This document shows, piece after piece, positions 43,841-55,337 of a stretch of DNA of 64,000 bases (position 1 is the stretch's first letter; every line of letters begins with the position of its first letter). Position numbers and translations under genes: made by a program. This DNA is from Prolixibacteraceae bacterium (GTDB lineage Bacteria > Bacteroidota > Bacteroidia > Bacteroidales > Prolixibacteraceae). The DNA lies in NCBI GenBank assembly GCA_028282705.1, contig JANQHI010000031.1, positions 140,622 to 204,621 on the forward strand, in the 5' to 3' direction. A model generated the notes under the pieces. That model was not told the DNA's origin and made no database searches. It saw only the letters and a list, made by a program, of their open reading frames with translations.

Positions 43841-44023
43841 TTATTTTACTTCTTCAACTTTTACTAAATGCTTCATTTTATTTATCATCCCAATAATTTC
43901 AGGAGAAGCATTATGTTCTACAGTCTGGTTCATTTTCCTCAACCCTAATGCTGCAAGGGTAGCTTTTTGCCTCTTGGTAGAACCTATACTACTTTTTACT
44001 AAAGTTACTTTCAATTTCGCCAT
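43841..44023 (-). CDS. rpmD: 50S ribosomal protein L30
   Basis: A 60-residue L30: [20 protein letters not shown], then [16 protein letters not shown], the short bacterial form. It is 6 bp after rpsE. Confidence 0.97.
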   Translation of the reverse strand: MAKLKVTLVKSSIGSTKRQKATLAALGLRKMNQTVEHNASPEIIGMINKMKHLVKVEEVK

Positions 44024-44029
44024 GATTCC

Positions 44030-44545
44030 TTAACCTTTAAATACTTTTTGTAATGAAACACCACGATGTTGAGCAACTGTATAGGCATCCCTCATTTCGA
44101 GCAACGCTTGCATGGTTGCTTTAACCAGGTTGTGTGGGTTTGATGAACCTTTTGACTTAGCCAATATATCATGTACGCCAACACTTTCAAGTACCGCACG
44201 CATCGCACCTCCCGCTTTTACTCCTGTTCCAGAAGAAGCAGGTTTCAGTAAAACATTAGCCCCACCAAATTTAGCACTCTGTTCGTGAGGAATTGTTCCG
44301 TTAATTACCGGAATTTTTACCAAATTCTTTTTAGCTGCGTCAACACCCTTTGAAATGGCAGTAGTTACTTCACTAGCTTTTCCAAGCCCCCAACCTACAA
44401 TGCCGTTTTCGTTACCAACAACTACAATAGCTGAAAAGCTAAACGTACGTCCTCCTTTAGTAACTTTTGTAACACGATTGATGGCTACTAACCTGTCTTT
44501 TAATTCCAGGTCGCTGGTTCTTACTCTATTAATATTTACTGACAT
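44030..44545 (-). CDS. rpsE: 30S ribosomal protein S5
   Basis: A 171-residue S5, part of the decoding-fidelity centre. [20 protein letters not shown] is the double-stranded RNA-binding part, and [20 protein letters not shown] belongs to the C-terminal domain. It is preceded by rplR with a 5-bp gap. Confidence 0.98.
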   Translation of the reverse strand: MSVNINRVRTSDLELKDRLVAINRVTKVTKGGRTFSFSAIVVVGNENGIVGWGLGKASEVTTAISKGVDAAKKNLVKIPVINGTIPHEQSAKFGGANVLLKPASSGTGVKAGGAMRAVLESVGVHDILAKSKGSSNPHNLVKATMQALLEMRDAYTVAQHRGVSLQKVFKG

Positions 44546-44550
44546 AGTGA

Positions 44551-44907
44551 TTAAAATTTAAGGCCACCTTTACGGGCAGCGTCAGCTAATTGTTTAACTC
44601 TTCCGTGATACAAATAACCATTCCTATCAAAAACAACAGTGGTGATTCCAGCAGCTAAAGCTTTTTCAGCAGCTAATTTACCAACCATTGAAGCTTTCTC
44701 AGATTTTGTACCTTCTTTTTCAGCAATTTCTTTCGCTAATGATGATACAGCCAATAATGTTGTACCTTGAGTATCATCAACCAATTGAACCGAAATCTGC
44801 TTATTACTCCTGAATACACTCATTCGAGGGCGTTCAGCAGTCCCAGAAACAATTTTGCGAATGCGTTGCTTTATCCTATTTCTTCTTTCTTGCTTCGTTA
44901 ATGCCAT
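44551..44907 (-). CDS. rplR: 50S ribosomal protein L18
   Basis: A 118-residue L18 that binds 5S rRNA. The start is taken at ATG 44907 ([20 protein letters not shown]), not the TTG three codons upstream. [20 protein letters not shown] is diagnostic. It is 15 bp after rplF. Confidence 0.97.
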   Translation of the reverse strand: MALTKQERRNRIKQRIRKIVSGTAERPRMSVFRSNKQISVQLVDDTQGTTLLAVSSLAKEIAEKEGTKSEKASMVGKLAAEKALAAGITTVVFDRNGYLYHGRVKQLADAARKGGLKF

Positions 44908-44922
44908 AATAATCAACTTTTA

Positions 44923-45480
44923 TTATTTAGCAGCCGATTTACCAGCTTTACGCCTAAGAACCTCGCCAACAAATTTAATACCTTTACCTTTATATGGTTC
45001 AGGTTTGCGGAATGACCTTATTTTAGCTGCAACTTGCCCAATTAGCTGTTTATCACAGCTTTTTAATGTTACAATTGGGTTAGCACGCTTATCAGATTTT
45101 GCCTCAACCTTAATTTCTTCAGGTAACTGAAGGTATGTATGGTGTGCAAAGCCTAATGTAAGGTCGAGTACATTACCTGGCATCAATTCAGCCCTGTAAC
45201 CTACACCTACTAGTTCAAGTTTAATTTCATAACCTTTAGAAACACCTTCTACCATATTATTTACAAGTGAGCGGTACAATCCATGCATAGCCCTCACTTG
45301 TTTTTGGTCATTGGCACGCTTAAAGGCCACAGTATTATCTTCTACTGAAACTTCAATAGCTTTATCAACTTGCTGTGATAGTTCTCCTAAAGGCCCTTTA
45401 ACGGTAACATTATTGTTATCGTCAACCTTTAAGTCAACTCCTGCCGGTATTGTAATGGGTAATTTACCTATCCTTGACAT
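44923..45480 (-). CDS. rplF: 50S ribosomal protein L6
   Basis: A 185-residue L6 with two similar domains. The start is the ATG at 45480 (MSRIGKLPITIPAGVDL), which matches the family's N terminus; the longer frame to 45525 would overlap rpsH. The C-terminal signature KPEPYKGKGIKFVGEVLRRK is intact. Confidence 0.97.
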   Translation of the reverse strand: MSRIGKLPITIPAGVDLKVDDNNNVTVKGPLGELSQQVDKAIEVSVEDNTVAFKRANDQKQVRAMHGLYRSLVNNMVEGVSKGYEIKLELVGVGYRAELMPGNVLDLTLGFAHHTYLQLPEEIKVEAKSDKRANPIVTLKSCDKQLIGQVAAKIRSFRKPEPYKGKGIKFVGEVLRRKAGKSAAK

Positions 45481-45496
45481 AGTTTTTCCTCCTAAA

Positions 45497-45904
45497 TTAA
45501 TAAACGTAACAGAGAACTTCGCCACCTACATTTAATTCACGTGCTTCTTTATCAGAAACAATGCCTCTTGATGTAGATAATATCGCAACCCCCAACCCAT
45601 TCAATACTCTTGGAATGTTTGTAGTATCGCAATATTGGCGTAACCCTGGTTTACTGATACGTTCCAATTTTTTAATTGCATTAACTTTTGTCTCAGGATG
45701 GTATTTCAAAGCAATCTTTATATTGCCTTGATAATTTACATCATCCTCAAATTTATAATTCAGGATATAACCTTTTTCTTTTAGAAGTTTGGTAATTTCC
45801 TTTTTAATATTTGAGGCAGGAATATCAACCACCTTATGTTTTGCTAGAATTGCATTACGTAGGCGGGTCAGATAGTCTGCTATTGGATCTGTTATCTTGC
45901 TCAT
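45497..45904 (-). CDS. rpsH: 30S ribosomal protein S8
   Basis: A 135-residue S8 (family about 130-132). It begins [20 protein letters not shown] and ends with the [20 protein letters not shown] motif. In E. coli S8 represses the spc operon by binding the rplE start region; a comparable site was not identified here. Confidence 0.97.
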   Translation of the reverse strand: MSKITDPIADYLTRLRNAILAKHKVVDIPASNIKKEITKLLKEKGYILNYKFEDDVNYQGNIKIALKYHPETKVNAIKKLERISKPGLRQYCDTTNIPRVLNGLGVAILSTSRGIVSDKEARELNVGGEVLCYVY

Positions 45905-45922
45905 TTCTCAATATTTATCAAA

Positions 45923-46192
45923 TTACCAACTTGCTTTCTTTACTCCTGGTATAAGGCCATTTGAAGCCATTTCGCGGAAGTTTATCCTGCTTATACCAAA
46001 CTGGCGCATATACCCTTTAGGGCGCCCTGTAAGTTTACACCTATTGTGTAAACGCACTTTTGACGAATTCTTGGGTAGTTTTTGCAAACCAACCCAGTCT
46101 CCTTCTGCTTTTAGTTTGGCCCTTTTTTCGGCATATTTCTCAACTAACTTAGCTCGTTTAACTTCGCGAGCTTTCATTGATTCCTTAGCCAT
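45923..46192 (-). CDS. rpsN: 30S ribosomal protein S14, zinc-free form
   Basis: An 89-residue S14 of the long, zinc-independent type: [20 protein letters not shown], with the conserved [20 protein letters not shown]. The CxxC pairs of the short zinc form are absent. With the single-Cys L36 in the same cluster, it fits a ribosome set that does not need zinc at these sites. Confidence 0.97.
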   Translation of the reverse strand: MAKESMKAREVKRAKLVEKYAEKRAKLKAEGDWVGLQKLPKNSSKVRLHNRCKLTGRPKGYMRQFGISRINFREMASNGLIPGVKKASW

Positions 46193-46194
46193 AC

Positions 46195-46752
46195 TTAGTT
46201 CTTTTTAACGTTTTTAAATGGTAACCCTAATTCTTTCAATAAAGCAAACCCTTCTTCATCAGTACCAGCTGATGTCACAAAAGTTATATTCATTCCATTG
46301 ATTTTATTAACCTTATCGATTACTATTTCTGGGAAAATGATCTGTTCAGGAACACCTAATGTGTAATTACCCTGCCCGTCCATTTTACTTTCAATACCAC
46401 GGAAATCGCGTATACGTGGTAAAGCCACAGCAATCAGGCGATCCAGGAATTCATACATTTGGTCACGGCGCAACGTCACGCACACTCCAATAGGCATTTT
46501 TTTCCTTAACTTGAAATTAGAGATATCTTTCTTTGATTTGGTTTGAACTGCTTTTTGCCCTGCTATTGCTGTAATCTCGTCTGTGGCTACCTCAATAATC
46601 TTCTTGTCTGCAATTGCTGCTCCAACACCCTGGTTGATAATTATTTTCTCTAATTTAGGTACTTGCATTACACTAGAGTAGCTAAACTCTTTTACCAATG
46701 CAGGCACAATTTCTTCCTTATATCTCTTTTTAAGAGTTGGTACGTAAGCCAT
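46195..46752 (-). CDS. rplE: 50S ribosomal protein L5
   Basis: A 185-residue L5, 5S rRNA-binding protein of the central protuberance. Conserved segments are [37 protein letters not shown] and [20 protein letters not shown]. Its start overlaps the rplX stop by one base (46752). Confidence 0.98.
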   Translation of the reverse strand: MAYVPTLKKRYKEEIVPALVKEFSYSSVMQVPKLEKIIINQGVGAAIADKKIIEVATDEITAIAGQKAVQTKSKKDISNFKLRKKMPIGVCVTLRRDQMYEFLDRLIAVALPRIRDFRGIESKMDGQGNYTLGVPEQIIFPEIVIDKVNKINGMNITFVTSAGTDEEGFALLKELGLPFKNVKKN

Positions 46753-47075
46753 TATTTAATCTCCTCTTCAGATTTTTTGGAATAACGAACTAACTTTCCA
46801 TTACTATCTAACCTTCTTCCAATCCTGGTTGGTTCTCCCGATTTAGGATCGGCTATTAATAGGTTAGAAATGTGGATAGGTGCTTCCTTTTCGATTATAC
46901 CACCTTGCGGGCTTTCCGCATTAGGTTTTGTGTGTTTCTTTATAATATTGACCCCTTCCACGATCGCCCTGTCGCTCTTACGGATAACTTCCAATACTCG
47001 GCCTTTCTGCCCTTTATAGTTACCTGCTATTACCACAACAGTATCACCTTTCTTTATGTGTAATTTTTTCTGCAT
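46752..47075 (-). CDS. rplX: 50S ribosomal protein L24
   Basis: A 107-residue L24 with the KOW motif [20 protein letters not shown], an early assembly protein near the exit tunnel. Order rplN-rplX-rplE is conserved. Confidence 0.98.
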   Translation of the reverse strand: MQKKLHIKKGDTVVVIAGNYKGQKGRVLEVIRKSDRAIVEGVNIIKKHTKPNAESPQGGIIEKEAPIHISNLLIADPKSGEPTRIGRRLDSNGKLVRYSKKSEEEIK

Positions 47076-47093
47076 TTTTCAGGTTTTTACTGG

Positions 47094-47459
47094 TTAAAGC
47101 ACTTCAGGTGCAAGCGAAATAATTTTCATATTTTTTTCACGTAACTCCCTCGCAACGGGGCCAAAGATACGGGTTCCCCTAATTTCATCTGCATTATTCA
47201 GTAACACAACCGCATTATCGTCAAAACGAATATACGAGCCATCATTCCTACGAACCTCTTTTTTGGTACGCACAACAATAGCTTTTGAGACTGCACCCTT
47301 TTTTACATCGCTACCCGGGATTGCACTTTTCACAGTAACCACAACTGTATCGCCTAGTGAGGCATATCGTTTCCTTGTACCTCCAAGTACACGGATACAT
47401 AAAACTTCTTTTGCGCCACTATTATCGGCAACTGTACATCTTGATTCTTGTTGTATCAT
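47094..47459 (-). CDS. rplN: 50S ribosomal protein L14
   Basis: A 121-residue L14 at the subunit interface. [20 protein letters not shown] and [19 protein letters not shown] are diagnostic. Two bp separate it from rpsQ. Confidence 0.98.
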   Translation of the reverse strand: MIQQESRCTVADNSGAKEVLCIRVLGGTRKRYASLGDTVVVTVKSAIPGSDVKKGAVSKAIVVRTKKEVRRNDGSYIRFDDNAVVLLNNADEIRGTRIFGPVARELREKNMKIISLAPEVL

Positions 47460-47461
47460 GA

Positions 47462-47728
47462 TTACTTAGCTCTTTCAATAATTTCAATTAACCTCCAACA
47501 TTTTTGCTTACTGAGAGGACGTGTTTCCATAATCTTCACAGTATCACCAATGTTGCATGAATTGGATTCATCGTGAGCATAAAATTTAGTAGTTTTATTT
47601 ACAAACTTACCATAAATAGTATGCTTCACTTTACGTTTCTCGGCAACCACAATAGTTTTTAGCATTTTGTTGCTAACAACTACCCCGACACGTTCTTTTC
47701 TAAGGTTTCTTACTTTATTCTCTTCCAT
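47462..47728 (-). CDS. rpsQ: 30S ribosomal protein S17
   Basis: An 88-residue S17 with an OB fold: [20 protein letters not shown] and [20 protein letters not shown]. It is 6 bp after rpmC. Confidence 0.97.
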   Translation of the reverse strand: MEENKVRNLRKERVGVVVSNKMLKTIVVAEKRKVKHTIYGKFVNKTTKFYAHDESNSCNIGDTVKIMETRPLSKQKCWRLIEIIERAK

Positions 47729-47734
47729 GCTGAA

Positions 47735-47938
47735 TTAGTTCTGATTTTCATTTAATTCCCTGCTCCTGAGAATAGTCTTCATCCTTGCTATATTCCTACG
47801 GCTCTCACCTATTTTCATAGGATTTTCCAAAGGTGAAACAGCATGGTTCATTTTCAGGCGTACTAAGTTCTCCTTCTCAGCCTGAAGCCTTTCAACTATT
47901 TCCTTGCTCGTTAATTCGTTAATCTCAGACGTTTTCAT
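47735..47938 (-). CDS. rpmC: 50S ribosomal protein L29
   Basis: A 67-residue helical hairpin protein of the tunnel exit: EINELTSKEIVERLQAEKEN, then NPMKIGESRRNIARMKTILR. It forms part of the docking site for chaperones and the signal recognition particle. Confidence 0.97.
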   Translation of the reverse strand: MKTSEINELTSKEIVERLQAEKENLVRLKMNHAVSPLENPMKIGESRRNIARMKTILRSRELNENQN

Positions 47939-47952
47939 AATCTTCCTTTTTA

Positions 47953-48372
47953 TTATTCGACATAATCACGCCTTACGACGAATTTAGTAGTAACAGGCAG
48001 CTTTTGAGCTGCTAAGCGTAAAGCTTCTTTTGCTAAATCATATGGCACACCATCAGCCTCAATAATGATTCTTCCTGGCGATACTGTAGCAACAAAAGCT
48101 TCTGGAGCACCTTTACCTTTCCCCATACGTACTTCCGCAGGTTTTTTGGTAATAGGTTTGTCAGGGAATATCCTAATCCATATTTGCCCCTGGCGTTGCA
48201 TGTGGCGAGTTACCGCAACCCTTGCCGCTTCAATCTGGCGGCCAGTAATCCATGCTTCTTGCAACGATTTTATACCGAAGGATCCGAATGCTAATTGGTT
48301 TCCGCGTTGTGCGTTGCCTTTCATTCGCCCCTTTTGTACTCTTCTGAATTTTACTTTCTTTGGCTGTAACAT
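47953..48372 (-). CDS. rplP: 50S ribosomal protein L16
   Basis: A 139-residue L16 near the peptidyl-transferase centre. It begins [20 protein letters not shown] and has [20 protein letters not shown]. The Arg81-type hydroxylation site region is in the latter motif. Confidence 0.98.
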   Translation of the reverse strand: MLQPKKVKFRRVQKGRMKGNAQRGNQLAFGSFGIKSLQEAWITGRQIEAARVAVTRHMQRQGQIWIRIFPDKPITKKPAEVRMGKGKGAPEAFVATVSPGRIIIEADGVPYDLAKEALRLAAQKLPVTTKFVVRRDYVE

Positions 48373-48399
48373 TCTTTTAATTTGTGAGTGTTATACCAC

Positions 48400-49116
48400 T
48401 TATTTTCTTCTACGATTATTTCCACCACGTTGCCTTTGCGATCCACCTCCACGGTTTTGCTTCTGCCCCACATTTGGAGAAAGGTCACGGTTACCATAAA
48501 CCATTCCTTTGCATATCCAAACTTTTACACCTATCAAACCTGTTTTGGTTAATGCTTCTGCAAGTGCATAATCAATATCGGCACGCAATGTATGTAAAGG
48601 AGTACGTCCGTCTTTATACATTTCAGAACGAGCCATTTCAGCTCCATTCAAACGACCAGACACAAGCACTTTGATACCTTCTGCGCCCATCCTCATTGTT
48701 GATGCAATTGCCATTTTAGTGGCTCTACGGTAAGCAATCTTACCTTCAATTTGCCTGGCAATGTTGTTTGCAACAATCTTTGCATCAAGTTCTGGACGCT
48801 TAATTTCAAAAATGTTTATTTGTACTTCCTTATTCGTAATCTTCTTAAGCTCTTCTTTCAGCTTGTCAACTTCCTGACCACCTTTACCAATAATAATTCC
48901 AGGGCGGGAAGTATGAACTGTGATAGTTATCAGCTTAAGGGTACGTTCAATAACGATCCTTGATATACTGGCCTTTGCCAAACGAGCATTCAGGTATTCC
49001 CTGATCTTTTGGTCTTCAACCAATTTATCGCCGTAATTATCACCACCAAACCAATTGGAATCCCATCCTTTAATGAACCCCAGGCGATTTGCAATCGGAT
49101 TTACTTTCTGTCCCAT
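48400..49116 (-). CDS. rpsC: 30S ribosomal protein S3
   Basis: A 238-residue S3 at the mRNA entry site, with the KH domain motif [20 protein letters not shown] and the C-terminal [13 protein letters not shown] segment. A Gly/Arg/Gln-rich tail ([18 protein letters not shown]) ends the protein. Three bp separate it from rplV. Confidence 0.98.
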   Translation of the reverse strand: MGQKVNPIANRLGFIKGWDSNWFGGDNYGDKLVEDQKIREYLNARLAKASISRIVIERTLKLITITVHTSRPGIIIGKGGQEVDKLKEELKKITNKEVQINIFEIKRPELDAKIVANNIARQIEGKIAYRRATKMAIASTMRMGAEGIKVLVSGRLNGAEMARSEMYKDGRTPLHTLRADIDYALAEALTKTGLIGVKVWICKGMVYGNRDLSPNVGQKQNRGGGSQRQRGGNNRRRK

Positions 49117-49119
49117 TTA

Positions 49120-49539
49120 CTATTGATTAAGATTTTCTTCATTATTCTCTTTACTATTCAGGTAAATCGTAACATGATTTGACCTTTTTCGGATCCTATG
49201 TGCCCTCCCTTGAGGAGCAGGACGCAGACGTTTCAAAATACGACCTGAATCAACCATAATCTGGCTAATGTATAATTGGCTTTCTTCTAGCCTCATACCT
49301 TCATTTTTAGCTTGCCAATTGGCAATTGCTGATAACAAAAGCTTCTCAACTTTACGTGAAGCTTCCTTTGAAGAATATTTTAAAATATCTAACGCTCTGT
49401 TTACTTCCATACCGCGCACCATATCAGCTACAAGCCTCATTTTTCGCGGAGAGGTTGGACAGTTTTTTAAAACAGCAAAATATTGTTGTTTTTTCTCTTC
49501 TTTTCTTTTCTCAGCTGCTAGTCTTTTTCTGGCACCCAT
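49120..49539 (-). CDS. rplV: 50S ribosomal protein L22
   Basis: A 139-residue L22 lining the exit tunnel. [20 protein letters not shown] and the tunnel beta-hairpin [20 protein letters not shown] are intact. An N-terminal extension ([19 protein letters not shown]), rich in Lys and Glu, is typical of Bacteroidota. Confidence 0.97.
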   Translation of the reverse strand: MGARKRLAAEKRKEEKKQQYFAVLKNCPTSPRKMRLVADMVRGMEVNRALDILKYSSKEASRKVEKLLLSAIANWQAKNEGMRLEESQLYISQIMVDSGRILKRLRPAPQGRAHRIRKRSNHVTIYLNSKENNEENLNQ

Positions 49540-49578
49540 TGTATCAATCTTTTAAATTTTTCAAAATGCAATTATGCC

Positions 49579-49845
49579 TTACCTTTTATTACCAGCATGC
49601 CCCCTGTACGTACGTGTAGGTGCAAACTCACCTAAACGATGCCCCACCATATTTTCGGTGATATATACCGGAATAAATTTATTTCCGTTATGAACAGCTA
49701 TTGTATGGCCTACAAAATCAGGAGAAATAACTGATGCCCTTGCCCATGTTTTTATTACAGATTTCTTTCCTGACTCATTCATAGCCAAGACTTTTCTTTC
49801 TAGCTTGAAATCGATAAACGGGCCTTTTTTTAATGAACGACTCAT
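49579..49845 (-). CDS. rpsS: 30S ribosomal protein S19
   Basis: An 88-residue S19 of the head: [20 protein letters not shown] and the [18 protein letters not shown] signature. It lies between rplB and rplV. Confidence 0.98.
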   Translation of the reverse strand: MSRSLKKGPFIDFKLERKVLAMNESGKKSVIKTWARASVISPDFVGHTIAVHNGNKFIPVYITENMVGHRLGEFAPTRTYRGHAGNKR

Positions 49846-49863
49846 TCTTCTTTCTCTTTAAAA

Positions 49864-50685
49864 TTATTTCCTACGTTCAACTATGTACTTATTGGAAGCT
49901 TTTTTCTTCGAACGGGTTTTGTACCCTTTAGCAAGAACACCTTTACGTGAACGTGGGTGTCCTCCAGAAGATCGTCCTTCACCTCCACCCATTGGGTGGT
50001 CGACTGGGTTCATGGCTACACCACGAACTCGAGGACGGCGCCCTAACCACCTTGAACGACCGGCTTTACCTGACTTCTCAAGGTTATGTTCTGTGTTTCC
50101 AACAGTACCTACAGTTGCTTTGCAGGTTGTAAGTACCATACGAGATTCGCCTGAAGGCAATTTTAAAATTGCAAATTTACCTTCACGTGAGGTCAATTGC
50201 GCATAAGCGCCTGCACTACGTGCCATTACACCACCTTGCCCAGGATGTAGTTCAATATTATGGACTAGGGTACCTAAAGGTATTTCCCCTAGAGGTAGGG
50301 CGTTACCAATTTCAGGATCTGCTCCTTTACCGCTCATAACTTTTTGCCCAACTTGCAACCCGTTAGGAGCAACAATGTATCGCTTTTCCCCATCTTCATA
50401 AATGAGTAAAGCAATACGTGCTGTGCGGTTTGGATCATACTGAATTGAATCAACTTTTGCAGCTATACCTTCTTTATCGCGTTTAAAATCGATAACACGG
50501 TATCTCCGCTTATGGCCCCCACCTCTATACCTCATTGTCATACGGCCCTGGTTGTTTCGACCTCCTGATTTTTTAAGAGGTTCTAACAATGATTTTTCAG
50601 GTGTTGATGCAGTAATGCTATCAAAAGCACCAATTACTTTGTGCCTTTGACCCGGTGTTACTGGTTTTAATTTTCTTACTGCCAT
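49864..50685 (-). CDS. rplB: 50S ribosomal protein L2
   Basis: A 273-residue L2, required for subunit association and the peptidyl-transferase centre. Key segments are [20 protein letters not shown] and the C-terminal [20 protein letters not shown], which contains the functionally important His. Confidence 0.98.
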   Translation of the reverse strand: MAVRKLKPVTPGQRHKVIGAFDSITASTPEKSLLEPLKKSGGRNNQGRMTMRYRGGGHKRRYRVIDFKRDKEGIAAKVDSIQYDPNRTARIALLIYEDGEKRYIVAPNGLQVGQKVMSGKGADPEIGNALPLGEIPLGTLVHNIELHPGQGGVMARSAGAYAQLTSREGKFAILKLPSGESRMVLTTCKATVGTVGNTEHNLEKSGKAGRSRWLGRRPRVRGVAMNPVDHPMGGGEGRSSGGHPRSRKGVLAKGYKTRSKKKASNKYIVERRK

Positions 50686-50691
50686 TATTTA

Positions 50692-50985
50692 TTATATATT
50701 ACTATAAAAATCTATACTATCACCTTCTTCCAATGTAACAATTGCTTTTTTGAAAGAATTGGTTTTTCCGGTAATCACCCCGGATTTTGTATACCTTGAT
50801 TTACTTTTCCCTCCATAAATCATGGTATTAACAGTGACAACATTTACATTATACAAACTTTCAACAGCCTTTTTGATCTGTGCTTTGTTTGCATCTTTCC
50901 TGACAACAAAGCCATAACGATTAAATCGTTCTGACTGCTCAGTCATTTTTTCGGTTACCAAAGGCTTTATTAAAATATCCATCAT
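50692..50985 (-). CDS. rplW: 50S ribosomal protein L23
   Basis: A 97-residue L23 at the tunnel exit, where trigger factor and the signal recognition particle dock. It reads [20 protein letters not shown], then [19 protein letters not shown]. Its start overlaps the rplD stop by four bases (50982-50985). Confidence 0.97.
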   Translation of the reverse strand: MMDILIKPLVTEKMTEQSERFNRYGFVVRKDANKAQIKKAVESLYNVNVVTVNTMIYGGKSKSRYTKSGVITGKTNSFKKAIVTLEEGDSIDFYSNI

Positions 50986-51623
50986 TCTGCGTCTTTAATC
51001 TTGAGTACTTCTTCAATCTTCTTAACCGAACCTTCTAAAATTATAAGAGTTTTGGTATTCAGAATCTGATAAGTTGTTAATTCAGAAGCAGTTACAACCG
51101 AAACATCCTGTAAATTTCTGGAGGACAAATATATATTTTTATTTTCGACTGGTAAAACGAAAAGTGACTTTTTATCAGCAATTTTTAAATTATCTTTAAT
51201 TGCCACCATTTCACGGGTTTTGGGAGCTTCAAGCGAGAAGTCTTCAACAACCATAATACCCTCTTCTTTGGCTTTATAAGAAAGTGCAGATTTCCTGGCT
51301 AATTGTTTTACTTTCTTATTCAATTTAATACCATAATTTCTTGGGCGAGGCCCAAAAATTGTACCTCCACCGCGGAAAATTGGAGATTTTATACTACCAG
51401 CACGTGCAGTCCCTGTACCTTTTTGACGCTTAATTTTGCGTGTACTACCTACAATTTCAGCCCTTTCCTTTGTTTTTGAGGTACCTTGGCGCTGGTTAGC
51501 CATATATGACTTTACATCCAGGTATATAGCATGGTCATTAGGTTCAATACCGAAAACTTGTTCGTCTAATTTAACTTTCCTTCCGGTTTCTTTTCCCTGT
51601 ATATTTAAAACGCTTATTTCCAT
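50982..51623 (-). CDS. rplD: 50S ribosomal protein L4
   Basis: A 213-residue L4 with the long tunnel loop ([38 protein letters not shown]). In E. coli L4 attenuates the S10 operon; no equivalent leader was sought successfully here. It overlaps rplC by 10 bases. Confidence 0.97.
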   Translation of the reverse strand: MEISVLNIQGKETGRKVKLDEQVFGIEPNDHAIYLDVKSYMANQRQGTSKTKERAEIVGSTRKIKRQKGTGTARAGSIKSPIFRGGGTIFGPRPRNYGIKLNKKVKQLARKSALSYKAKEEGIMVVEDFSLEAPKTREMVAIKDNLKIADKKSLFVLPVENKNIYLSSRNLQDVSVVTASELTTYQILNTKTLIILEGSVKKIEEVLKIKDAE

Positions 51624-52243
51624 TGTTTCCTAATAATTACGTTAGATCCTTTCGCTCCTGGAACTGAACCTTTTACAACTAAAAGGTTTGATTCAGGAAT
51701 AATTTTTATAACCAAAAGGTTTTCGATGGTTATGGTCTTTCCACCATCACGCCCGGCCATTCTAAGCCCTTTAAATACACGAGAAGGATAAGATGAAGCA
51801 CCTAAAGAACCTGGAGCCCTGCTCCTGTTATGCTGCCCATGAGTTGCATCACCAACACCCCTAAATCCGTGCCTTTTCACAACTCCCTGGAATCCTTTTC
51901 CTTTGGAGATACCAATCAGGTCAACATAATCGTTTTCGTGGAAAATGTCTACTTTAACTTCATCTCCAAGTTTGTACTCACCTTCAAAATTGTTTCTAAA
52001 CTCAACTACTTTACGCTTAGGGCTTGTCCCTGCATTTTTAAAATGCCCAAATTCAGCTTTTGACGTTTTTTTCTCTTTCTTTTCGCCAAAGCCTAACTGA
52101 AGCGCATCGTAGCCGTCAGCCTCAACGGTCTTAACTTGTGTAACTACACAAGGACCGGCTTCAATCACAGTGCATGGGACATTTTTCCCCTCAACACTGA
52201 ATACGGATGTCATTCCGATTTTTTTACCAATTATTCCAGCCAT
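51614..52243 (-). CDS. rplC: 50S ribosomal protein L3
   Basis: A 209-residue L3, an early assembly protein. [20 protein letters not shown] and the central extension [20 protein letters not shown], with the methylatable Gln region, are conserved. Confidence 0.98.
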   Translation of the reverse strand: MAGIIGKKIGMTSVFSVEGKNVPCTVIEAGPCVVTQVKTVEADGYDALQLGFGEKKEKKTSKAEFGHFKNAGTSPKRKVVEFRNNFEGEYKLGDEVKVDIFHENDYVDLIGISKGKGFQGVVKRHGFRGVGDATHGQHNRSRAPGSLGASSYPSRVFKGLRMAGRDGGKTITIENLLVIKIIPESNLLVVKGSVPGAKGSNVIIRKQWK

Positions 52244-52265
52244 TTTTTTCGACTACTTTAAATTA

Positions 52266-52571
52266 TCATACTTTAATTTCAACCTCAACGCCACTTGGTA
52301 ATTCCAATTTCATTAGCGCATCAATGGTTTTTGCTGTTGAGCTGTAAATGTCAATCAAACGTTTGTATGACGAAAGTTGAAACTGCTCCCTTGATTTTTT
52401 ATTTACAAAGGTTGAACGTAATACAGTAAAAACCCGGCGGTGTGTTGGAAGTGGAATAGGTCCACTAACTACTGCACCCGTTGTTTTTACAGTTTTTACG
52501 ATCTTCTCAGCTGACTTGTCCACAAGGTTATGATCGTACGATTTAAGCTTAATCCTGATCTTTTGACTCAT
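52266..52571 (-). CDS. rpsJ: 30S ribosomal protein S10
   Basis: A 101-residue S10 (NusE), which also takes part in transcription antitermination. [20 protein letters not shown] and the [20 protein letters not shown] loop are conserved. It follows fusA by 19 bp, so there is no separate S10 promoter region of useful size and no tuf gene between them. Confidence 0.98.
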   Translation of the reverse strand: MSQKIRIKLKSYDHNLVDKSAEKIVKTVKTTGAVVSGPIPLPTHRRVFTVLRSTFVNKKSREQFQLSSYKRLIDIYSSTAKTIDALMKLELPSGVEVEIKV

Positions 52572-52590
52572 AATGAGAAATCTTGTTATA

Positions 52591-54705
52591 TTATTTTAAT
52601 AAATCAGTTTTTCCTTGAACTTCTTCAAGCACTTTAATAGCCAACTGGCGTGGTATTTCCTGATAATGGCTAAATTCCATTGAGGAAGTTGCACGTCCAG
52701 ATGATAAGGTACGTAAAACAGTTACATAGCCAAATTGCTCTGCCAATGGAACTTTTGCGTTAATAACGCGTGCCCCAGATTTTGTCTCCATACCTCCAAT
52801 ATCTCCCCTACGTCTATTCAAATCCGCAATAATGTCACCCATATATTCTTCGGGTGTTACAATTTCCAGCTTCATAATAGGCTCTAAAAGCAATGGTGCT
52901 GCTTTTGAAGTTGAACTTTTAAATGCTTGTTTTGCACATATTTCAAATGAAAGCTGGTCTGAATCAACAGGGTGGAATGAACCATCAAGTAAGGTTACTT
53001 TCAAGCTATCAACAGGGAATCCAGCCAAAGGACCATTGCTTAAAGCTTCTTTAAATCCTTTCTCGACTGAAGGAATATATTCACGAGGGATATTGCCTCC
53101 TTTTATCTTATCAATAAATTGCAATCCTGTGGTACCCTCATCAGCAGGTTCAATTACCACACTAATATCAGCAAATTTACCACGTCCACCAGTTTGCTTC
53201 TTAAATACCTCCCTTAACTCTACTTTTTGGCTTATAGCTTCTTTGTATGCTACTTGTGGTAATCCTTGGTTACATTCTACCTTAAACTCTCTTTTTAACC
53301 TATCAATAAGTATCTCCAAATGAAGCTCTCCCATTCCCCTAATTACGGTCTGGCCTGAATTTTCATCTGTAAATATTTGAAATGTTGGGTCTTCTTCAGC
53401 GAGTTTTGATAATCCATTCCCAAGTTTATCCACATCTTTTTGCGATTTTGGCTCAATCGCAATTCCAATCACAGGGTCAGGGAATATCATGCTTTCAAGC
53501 TCAATTGGATGCTTAGAATCACATAATGTATCACCAGTACGTATATCTTTAAACCCTACTGCTGCACAAATATCACCTGCCTCAATAACTTCTTTTGGGT
53601 TTTGTTTGTTTGAGTGCATCTGGTACAAACGGGAAATACGCTCTTTTTTACCTGTCCTGGTATTAAAAACCTGTGAACCTGATTGAAGTTTACCAGAGTA
53701 AACACGCATGTAACATAACCTACCAACAAATGGGTCAGTTGCTATTTTAAATGCTAAAGCAGAAAAAGGTTCATTTGCATCTGCATGGCGGACAATATTA
53801 TTTTCTGTCCCAGGTTCAAAACCAGTAATTTCATCGTTATCAAGAGGGCTTGGCAGAAAGGCGCATACAGCATCTAATAACCTTTGTACTCCTTTATTTT
53901 TGAAAGCTGAGCCACACATCATTGGAATGATAATCCCTTCTATTGTTGCACGGCGGATAACAGCTAGCATTTCTTCTTTGGTGATTGATTCTGGGTCTTC
54001 AAAATACCTTTCCAATAGATCGTCATCCAGTTCAGCAACTGATTCAACCAATTTACCTCTCCACTCTTCAGCTTGTTCTTCTAATTCTGCTGGGATTGGG
54101 TCAAGTGTATATTTTGTCCCCATTGTAGCGTCATCATGCCAGCGAACTGCTTTCATTTCGATCAGGTCAATAACACCTTCAAATGTCTCTTCAGACCCAA
54201 TAGGAATTTGAAGGGGTACAGGATTAGCTCCCAATTTCTCTTTAATATCATTATAAACATTAAAGAAATCGGCTCCTGACCGATCCATCTTATTTACAAA
54301 AGCTATCCTTGGGACACCATATTTTTCAGCCTGCCTCCATACAGTTTCTGATTGAGCCTCAACACTTCCAACAGCGCAGAAAAGAGCAACAGCACCATCT
54401 AAAATCCTTAACGAACGTTCTACCTCTACGGTGAAATCAACGTGCCCTGGTGTATCAATAATATTGATTTTATGTTCAGTATCATTATACTTCCAGAAAG
54501 TTGTAGTTGCTGCAGATGTAATGGTTATCCCTCTCTCTTGTTCCTGCTCCATCCAATCCATCGTAGCAGCACCATCATGCACTTCACCAATCCTATGAGT
54601 TAAACCAGTGTAGAACAAAACTCGTTCTGTTACGGTAGTTTTACCAGCATCAATGTGAGCCATGATGCCAATATTTCTATTATATTTCAGATCTTGCTTA
54701 GCCAT
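52591..54705 (-). CDS. fusA: Elongation factor G
   Basis: The 704-residue translocase has the G1 motif [21 protein letters not shown]3 [17 protein letters not shown] and G4 [13 protein letters not shown]. Domain IV is in [20 protein letters not shown]. It lies between rpsG (37 bp) and rpsJ (19 bp). Length and motif spacing fit the canonical translation EF-G, not a fusidic-acid resistance or recycling paralogue. Confidence 0.98.
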   Translation of the reverse strand: MAKQDLKYNRNIGIMAHIDAGKTTVTERVLFYTGLTHRIGEVHDGAATMDWMEQEQERGITITSAATTTFWKYNDTEHKINIIDTPGHVDFTVEVERSLRILDGAVALFCAVGSVEAQSETVWRQAEKYGVPRIAFVNKMDRSGADFFNVYNDIKEKLGANPVPLQIPIGSEETFEGVIDLIEMKAVRWHDDATMGTKYTLDPIPAELEEQAEEWRGKLVESVAELDDDLLERYFEDPESITKEEMLAVIRRATIEGIIIPMMCGSAFKNKGVQRLLDAVCAFLPSPLDNDEITGFEPGTENNIVRHADANEPFSALAFKIATDPFVGRLCYMRVYSGKLQSGSQVFNTRTGKKERISRLYQMHSNKQNPKEVIEAGDICAAVGFKDIRTGDTLCDSKHPIELESMIFPDPVIGIAIEPKSQKDVDKLGNGLSKLAEEDPTFQIFTDENSGQTVIRGMGELHLEILIDRLKREFKVECNQGLPQVAYKEAISQKVELREVFKKQTGGRGKFADISVVIEPADEGTTGLQFIDKIKGGNIPREYIPSVEKGFKEALSNGPLAGFPVDSLKVTLLDGSFHPVDSDQLSFEICAKQAFKSSTSKAAPLLLEPIMKLEIVTPEEYMGDIIADLNRRRGDIGGMETKSGARVINAKVPLAEQFGYVTVLRTLSSGRATSSMEFSHYQEIPRQLAIKVLEEVQGKTDLLK

Positions 54706-54742
54706 TAAAATTATCCTATTGTTTCAAGTAATACTTTTAAGG

Positions 54743-55219
54743 TTAAAATCTGAAATGAGCAAATGCCCTGTTTGCTTCTGCCATGCGGTGGGTATCTTCT
54801 TTTTTCTTAAAAGCCCCTCCTTCTTCATTGTAGGCAGCAACAATTTCTGCAGCTAACTTATCAGACATTGATTTGCCTGACCTTTTGCGTGCAAACAGGA
54901 TCATATTCTTTATACTAATGGCAGTTTTCCTTTCTGGGCGGATTTCCATAGGAACCTGGAAAGTAGCTCCACCTACCCTACGGCTTTTAACCTCTACCAT
55001 TGGTGTAATATTTTCAAGTGCTTTCTTCCACACTTCAAGTGGAGAAAGTTCAGTATCCTTTACCCTTTTTTCAACTAAATCCAGCGTATCATAAAAGATG
55101 GTATACGCTACTGATTTTTTTCCATCAACCATCAGGTCGTTTACGAAACGTGTTACCAATGTATCGCTAAATTTAGGATCGGGTAACAAATGCCTCTTCT
55201 TTGGTTTTGATTTTCTCAT
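54743..55219 (-). CDS. rpsG: 30S ribosomal protein S7
   Basis: A 158-residue S7, primary assembly protein of the head: [20 protein letters not shown] and [20 protein letters not shown]. In E. coli S7 represses its own operon through the rpsL-rpsG spacer; here that spacer (118 bp) contains a hairpin that could serve a similar role. Confidence 0.98.
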   Translation of the reverse strand: MRKSKPKKRHLLPDPKFSDTLVTRFVNDLMVDGKKSVAYTIFYDTLDLVEKRVKDTELSPLEVWKKALENITPMVEVKSRRVGGATFQVPMEIRPERKTAISIKNMILFARKRSGKSMSDKLAAEIVAAYNEEGGAFKKKEDTHRMAEANRAFAHFRF

Positions 55220-55260
55220 TTTACTTTTTATTAGTGTTATTTGAATTGGCTGCCCTTAGG

Positions 55261-55284
55261 GTCTTCAGATCATTCCCGGAAGAC
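55261..55284 (-). promoter_or_regulatory. Hairpin in the rpsL-rpsG spacer
   Basis: On the minus strand GTCTTC (55279-55284) pairs with GAAGAC (55261-55266) around a 12-base loop, followed by CCCTAAGGG, itself a small palindrome. There is no T run, so it is not a terminator. S7 autoregulation at this spacer is known in E. coli; the parallel here is only suggested by position. Confidence 0.35.
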
Positions 55285-55337
55285 ATAGGAAATTATTTAC
55301 TCAACCAAACCACTAAACAAATAACTAGTTAATACTT

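Noticed and set aside
44923..45525. Longer L6 starting at 45525
   Set aside because: The extra residues do not match L6 and would overlap rpsH; MSRIGKLPI at 45480 is the known family start.
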